64,000 nt of DNA from CAYVHU01 sp964451415 (lineage in GTDB: Bacteria > Pseudomonadota > Alphaproteobacteria > Rhodospirillales > Magnetovibrionaceae), in contig CAYVHU010000006.1 of NCBI GenBank assembly GCA_964451415.1, positions 62,001-126,000 on the forward strand. The letters are read 5' to 3'. A program made the position numbers and the translations under genes. Positions 61,435 through 64,000 of the stretch are shown in pieces. Within the stretch, counting starts at the first letter, position 1; each line of letters starts with the position of its first letter. The notes below the pieces were generated by a model. That model was not told the DNA's origin. It saw only the letters and a list, made by a program, of their open reading frames with translations, and ran no database searches.

Positions 61435-62640
61435 TCAACGCCCCGTTTCGGAGATGGTCGGCTTGACGGTGCTCAAATGAGTGCTCGGCAATGGCCCATC
61501 GACGGGCGTAACGGTGTCACCCACACGCACGAATTCCTGCCCCACGGTGATGATGCGGATACGCTTGGGCAAACCCGTCAACCAGGCGCCTTGAGCCGTA
61601 TCCGACGCCAGACGCACACGATGGAACTCGACAATGTTCTGCGCATTGACGGTCTTGACGCCGATGCGCCCCTGGGCATCCAGGCTCAACAATGCCGGTG
61701 AAATGCGATAGCCCACGATGGGCGTCATCGGCAATTCAATATTCGCCGTGAGCCCCTCGGCCACCGACTGATCGGGAACTTTGAACGTTACCTCAAGGCC
61801 AAAGGTCCGTGTCAGCGCATTGGAAGATTTCGCAATATAGGTTACCTTGCCCGCAAACACGCGCCCGTCCGGCAAACCCACCTTCGCGATACGCCCCAGC
61901 GCAACATTATCAATATTGCGTTCGGCCACCTGGGCGACGGCCTTGACGGTGGCTAAATCCAAAATACGCGCGGCAAGCTGACCGGCCTTGTCGAAATAAT
62001 AGCCCTTCTCTACGGGAAGCGTCTCCACAACGCCGGCGAACGGTGCGGTGACATGGGTGTTGGCCAGTTCGCGTTTCATAAACAAAACCTGGGCGCGCGC
62101 AGCTTCCAGATCTGCCTTCGCCTGAGCGACGTTCAGTTTCGAGCTATAGCCGCCGCGGGACAGCTTACGCGTCGAAGCGTATGCGATTTTGCGTTGCTTC
62201 AAACGCGCTTGAGCCTCGGCCAGACGTTCCGCCCGGTCTTGCGGGTCGATGCGCACCAGCACATCCCCAGCCTTGACCCGGTCGCCCTTTTGCACCGCAA
62301 GGCGCAACACGCGTCCCGTGATCTCGACACGCACATCAACCGCTTTGCCGGCTTCTGTGCGCCCGAAAATCGTCAAAATCGGTGTGTAGCTCCGACTCTC
62401 CATCACGGCCGTGCGCACACGTTGTGTCATCGCCGGAGCGGAAACCGTCCCTTTCACAACAACGGTTTTGTCCTTGGGAACAACGTGATTTTTCCAAACA
62501 CCGGACGCCATCCAGCCCAACGCCAGCACCGTAATCACGATAGCCGCCTTGTAGGAGGCTTGCAGATGCAAACCGGGGTGCGCACCCTTGTCCATTTCGG
62601 AGTTTGAAACTTGAGGCCCTGAGGTCTTTTTGTCATTCAT
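61435..62640 (-). CDS. RND periplasmic adaptor (membrane fusion protein)
   Basis: The 401-aa adaptor has an N-terminal anchor (about 30-50) and the HlyD/AcrA-like barrel-sandwich, alpha-hairpin and beta-barrel parts. Recognisable segments include VDVRVEITGRVLRLAVQKGD and VTAPFAGVVETLPVEKG. It would link the inner-membrane permease encoded next to an outer-membrane channel not in this window. It overlaps the MarR gene's end by one base and is in the same operon. Confidence 0.92.
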   Translation of the reverse strand: MNDKKTSGPQVSNSEMDKGAHPGLHLQASYKAAIVITVLALGWMASGVWKNHVVPKDKTVVVKGTVSAPAMTQRVRTAVMESRSYTPILTIFGRTEAGKAVDVRVEITGRVLRLAVQKGDRVKAGDVLVRIDPQDRAERLAEAQARLKQRKIAYASTRKLSRGGYSSKLNVAQAKADLEAARAQVLFMKRELANTHVTAPFAGVVETLPVEKGYYFDKAGQLAARILDLATVKAVAQVAERNIDNVALGRIAKVGLPDGRVFAGKVTYIAKSSNALTRTFGLEVTFKVPDQSVAEGLTANIELPMTPIVGYRISPALLSLDAQGRIGVKTVNAQNIVEFHRVRLASDTAQGAWLTGLPKRIRIITVGQEFVRVGDTVTPVDGPLPSTHLSTVKPTISETGR

Positions 62641-63170
62641 TATTTAAAACTCCCCACGGAAGATTTCGTTGCCGATGGACATCCTTGGTTCATGTTGGCG
62701 ATCACACGTTTCAACAAAGTACGCAAAATATCCTTTTCGTCTTCCGTGAACCCCTGCATGGCCTGAGTCTGATTAGCGTGCGCCTCCACCACCAGATCGT
62801 GCCACAAACCCGCACCATGTTCGGTGAGAAAGATATTCACCTGACGGCGATCGTCGGCATTGCGCACCCTTACGACCAGACCGTCGCGTTCCATGCGATC
62901 GACGGTTCTCGATAACGTCGGCATTTCCACCGCGATGCACTGTGAAATTTTCTTCTGACTCAAACCGTCTTTTTCCCACAACGCCACCAGAACGGCCCAC
63001 TGCGCCACACTGACGCCGTGTTTGTGCAAACGCTCACCCAATTCGCGGTGCAGCGCTTTTTGCGCAATCGTGACCAGATAACCGATGGCGTTTTCACGTT
63101 TTTCACGCACCAGTGTAGAAAATTCCGCACTGGGTTGGGGGGGAAGCGGATCGCAGATCATCTTGCTCAT
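62640..63170 (-). CDS. MarR-family transcriptional regulator
   Basis: The 176-aa regulator has a winged-helix core: QWAVLVALWEKDGLSQKKISQCIAVEMPTLSRTVDRMERDGLV, with the wing DRRQVNIFLTEHG. It is the first gene of the efflux operon, so it probably represses it until a ligand binds. A promoter with TTGCCATG direct repeats lies upstream. The C-terminal tail contains a single cysteine (NQGCPSATK) that might sense oxidants, but that is a guess. Confidence 0.9.
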   Translation of the reverse strand: MSKMICDPLPPQPSAEFSTLVREKRENAIGYLVTIAQKALHRELGERLHKHGVSVAQWAVLVALWEKDGLSQKKISQCIAVEMPTLSRTVDRMERDGLVVRVRNADDRRQVNIFLTEHGAGLWHDLVVEAHANQTQAMQGFTEDEKDILRTLLKRVIANMNQGCPSATKSSVGSFK

Positions 63171-63208
63171 GCTTGACTGTCCCGGGCTTTATTGCACCGG
63201 GCTAAAAC

Positions 63209-63237
63209 AGTTTACATGGCAACACTTAGCATGGCAA
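63209..63237 (-). promoter_or_regulatory. promoter and possible operator of the efflux operon
   Basis: On the minus strand TTGCCA (63232-63237), 17 bp, TAAACT (63209-63214). The sequence TTGCCATG is repeated at 63230-63237 and 63215-63222, the second inside the spacer. It may be the MarR binding site. Confidence 0.5.
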
Positions 63238-63272
63238 TTATCAAACGATAACCGCACAAACAAGCTGCGGCC

Positions 63273-64000
63273 TCAAGCCTCCAGGCCGATCTGTCCGGCC
63301 TTGGGATACCGTTCACCGACAGCCGAACCGATCGGCATGGCGGCGTTCAGATCTGCCAATTCCTGCGCAGAAAGCGCAATCTTCGCCGCGGCCATATTCT
63401 GTTCAAGATATTTGAGCCGTTTGGTACCGGGAATGGCAAAAACCACATCGCCTTGAGCCAGCACCCACGCCAGCGCGATTTGCGCCGCCGTGGCATCATG
63501 GTTCTGCGCGATGGCGTTCAAGGTTCCCAATTGCTCAAGGTTGCGGCGCAGGTTGTCGCCGGAAAACCGCGGTGCGATGCGCCGAAAATCATTTTCCGCC
63601 AACGCATCCGAGGTCGTGATGGTCCCAGACAAAAGACCCCGGCCCAGCGGGCTGTAGGCAACCAGCGCAATGCCAAGTTCGGTGCATGTCGGCAGAACCT
63701 CGGCCTCGACTTCGCGCGTCGTTAAAGAGTACTCGTTTTGCACCGCGGCGATCGGATGGGTGGCGTGCGCGCGGCGCAAGGTCGGCGCGGACACTTCACA
63801 TAGTCCGAGATGAAGCACCTTGCCCTCTTCCACCAGACGCGACATGGCGCCGACGGTGTCCTCGATAGGAATGTCCGTATCAATGCGGTGCACATAATAC
63901 AGGCCGATGGCTTCCACGCCCAATTTCTTCAAGGATGCCTCGCAGGCTTGACGCATATATTTCGGTGTGTTGTCGATCACGCGTTCATACGCCCCTTCGG
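63273..64000 (-). CDS. aldo/keto reductase (N-terminal part beyond window)
   Basis: The frame is open to the right edge, so about 242 C-terminal residues are present and the start is outside. LGLYYVHRIDTDIPIEDTV, SPLGRGLLSG, the catalytic-fold strands around GKVLHLGLCEVSA and the NADPH-binding AIPGTKRLKYLEQN mark the aldo/keto reductase family. It reduces carbonyl compounds using NADPH; the substrate is unknown. It lies just upstream of the efflux promoter but ends 36 bp before it and is transcribed toward it. Confidence 0.9.
   Translation of the reverse strand, partial: EGAYERVIDNTPKYMRQACEASLKKLGVEAIGLYYVHRIDTDIPIEDTVGAMSRLVEEGKVLHLGLCEVSAPTLRRAHATHPIAAVQNEYSLTTREVEAEVLPTCTELGIALVAYSPLGRGLLSGTITTSDALAENDFRRIAPRFSGDNLRRNLEQLGTLNAIAQNHDATAAQIALAWVLAQGDVVFAIPGTKRLKYLEQNMAAAKIALSAQELADLNAAMPIGSAVGERYPKAGQIGLEA

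Noticed and set aside
1..64000. CRISPR arrays, tRNA or rRNA genes, integrases and complete insertion sequences
   Set aside because: No regularly spaced repeats, no cloverleaf-like sequence and no transposase or integrase motifs were seen on either strand by reading. A covariance-model scan could not be run here.

Overview
This window looks like a piece of the chromosome of a free-living, motile Gram-negative alphaproteobacterium, most likely of the Rhodospirillales type. The evidence is the gene content: ISC iron-sulfur biogenesis with HscA/HscB and two tandem cysteine desulfurases, RNase E with an acidic insert in its S1 domain and a C-terminus ending in GWWNLER, a 17-kDa-antigen-type glycine-zipper lipoprotein, FliL, an Atm1-type exporter, a DUF6489 protein and many PAS/GAF/HD-GYP signalling proteins. 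The genus cannot be read from the sequence. No rRNA, tRNA, CRISPR array, complete insertion sequence or prophage was seen.

Layout, left to right. 1-4.7 kb: a truncated Fe-S/flavin oxidoreductase, then a copper-export pair (CopA ATPase and a membrane cupredoxin). 4.7-8.3 kb: UbiD (ubiquinone) divergent from a GAF/HD-GYP protein. 8.5-10.6 kb: a lone AT-richer KAP-family P-loop NTPase, the best candidate for an acquired defence-type gene. 10.6-14.4 kb: two tandem sixA genes and rne with a long leader. 15.1-22.3 kb: amidase AmiC, PBP1A, a DUF6489 protein, prfB with an intact programmed +1 frameshift, fliL and a glycine-zipper lipoprotein. 22.4-27.2 kb: a hybrid PAS/GAF histidine kinase, a parvulin and an Atm1-type ABC exporter. 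27.3-29.8 kb is the accessory patch: two unrecognised proteins (one secreted), a decayed 3' fragment of an ABC-transporter gene, a ParD-like/RelE toxin-antitoxin pair and an AT-rich stretch. 29.8-35.4 kb: mnmA, DUF599, iscX and a histidine kinase/HD-GYP response-regulator pair, all on the minus strand.

35.7-43.4 kb is the centrepiece: a nine-gene minus-strand operon cysE-iscR-nifS-like-iscS-iscU-iscA-hscB-hscA-fdx. It is preceded by a sigma-70-like promoter (TTGACC-N17-TATATA) that overlaps a close match to the type-1 IscR operator, and it ends in a clear hairpin terminator. The arrangement implies that cysteine synthesis (CysE) is co-regulated with cluster assembly. 43.5-53.6 kb: an alpha/beta hydrolase, AnmK, TyrS, a giant AsmA/YhdP-like protein, GlnE and ribosomal protein L28. 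53.7-58.3 kb: NADP-isocitrate dehydrogenase, a LOG-family protein, a LysM protein and the phosphatidylethanolamine pair psd-pssA. 58.3-64 kb: an RND efflux operon with its MarR regulator and an aldo/keto reductase cut by the right edge.

A palindromic repeat (core AGGGTCCAAACTCATT) occurs three times in intergenic positions. Three convergent gene pairs share overlapping stop codons (TTAG or TTAA) with no room for an intrinsic terminator.
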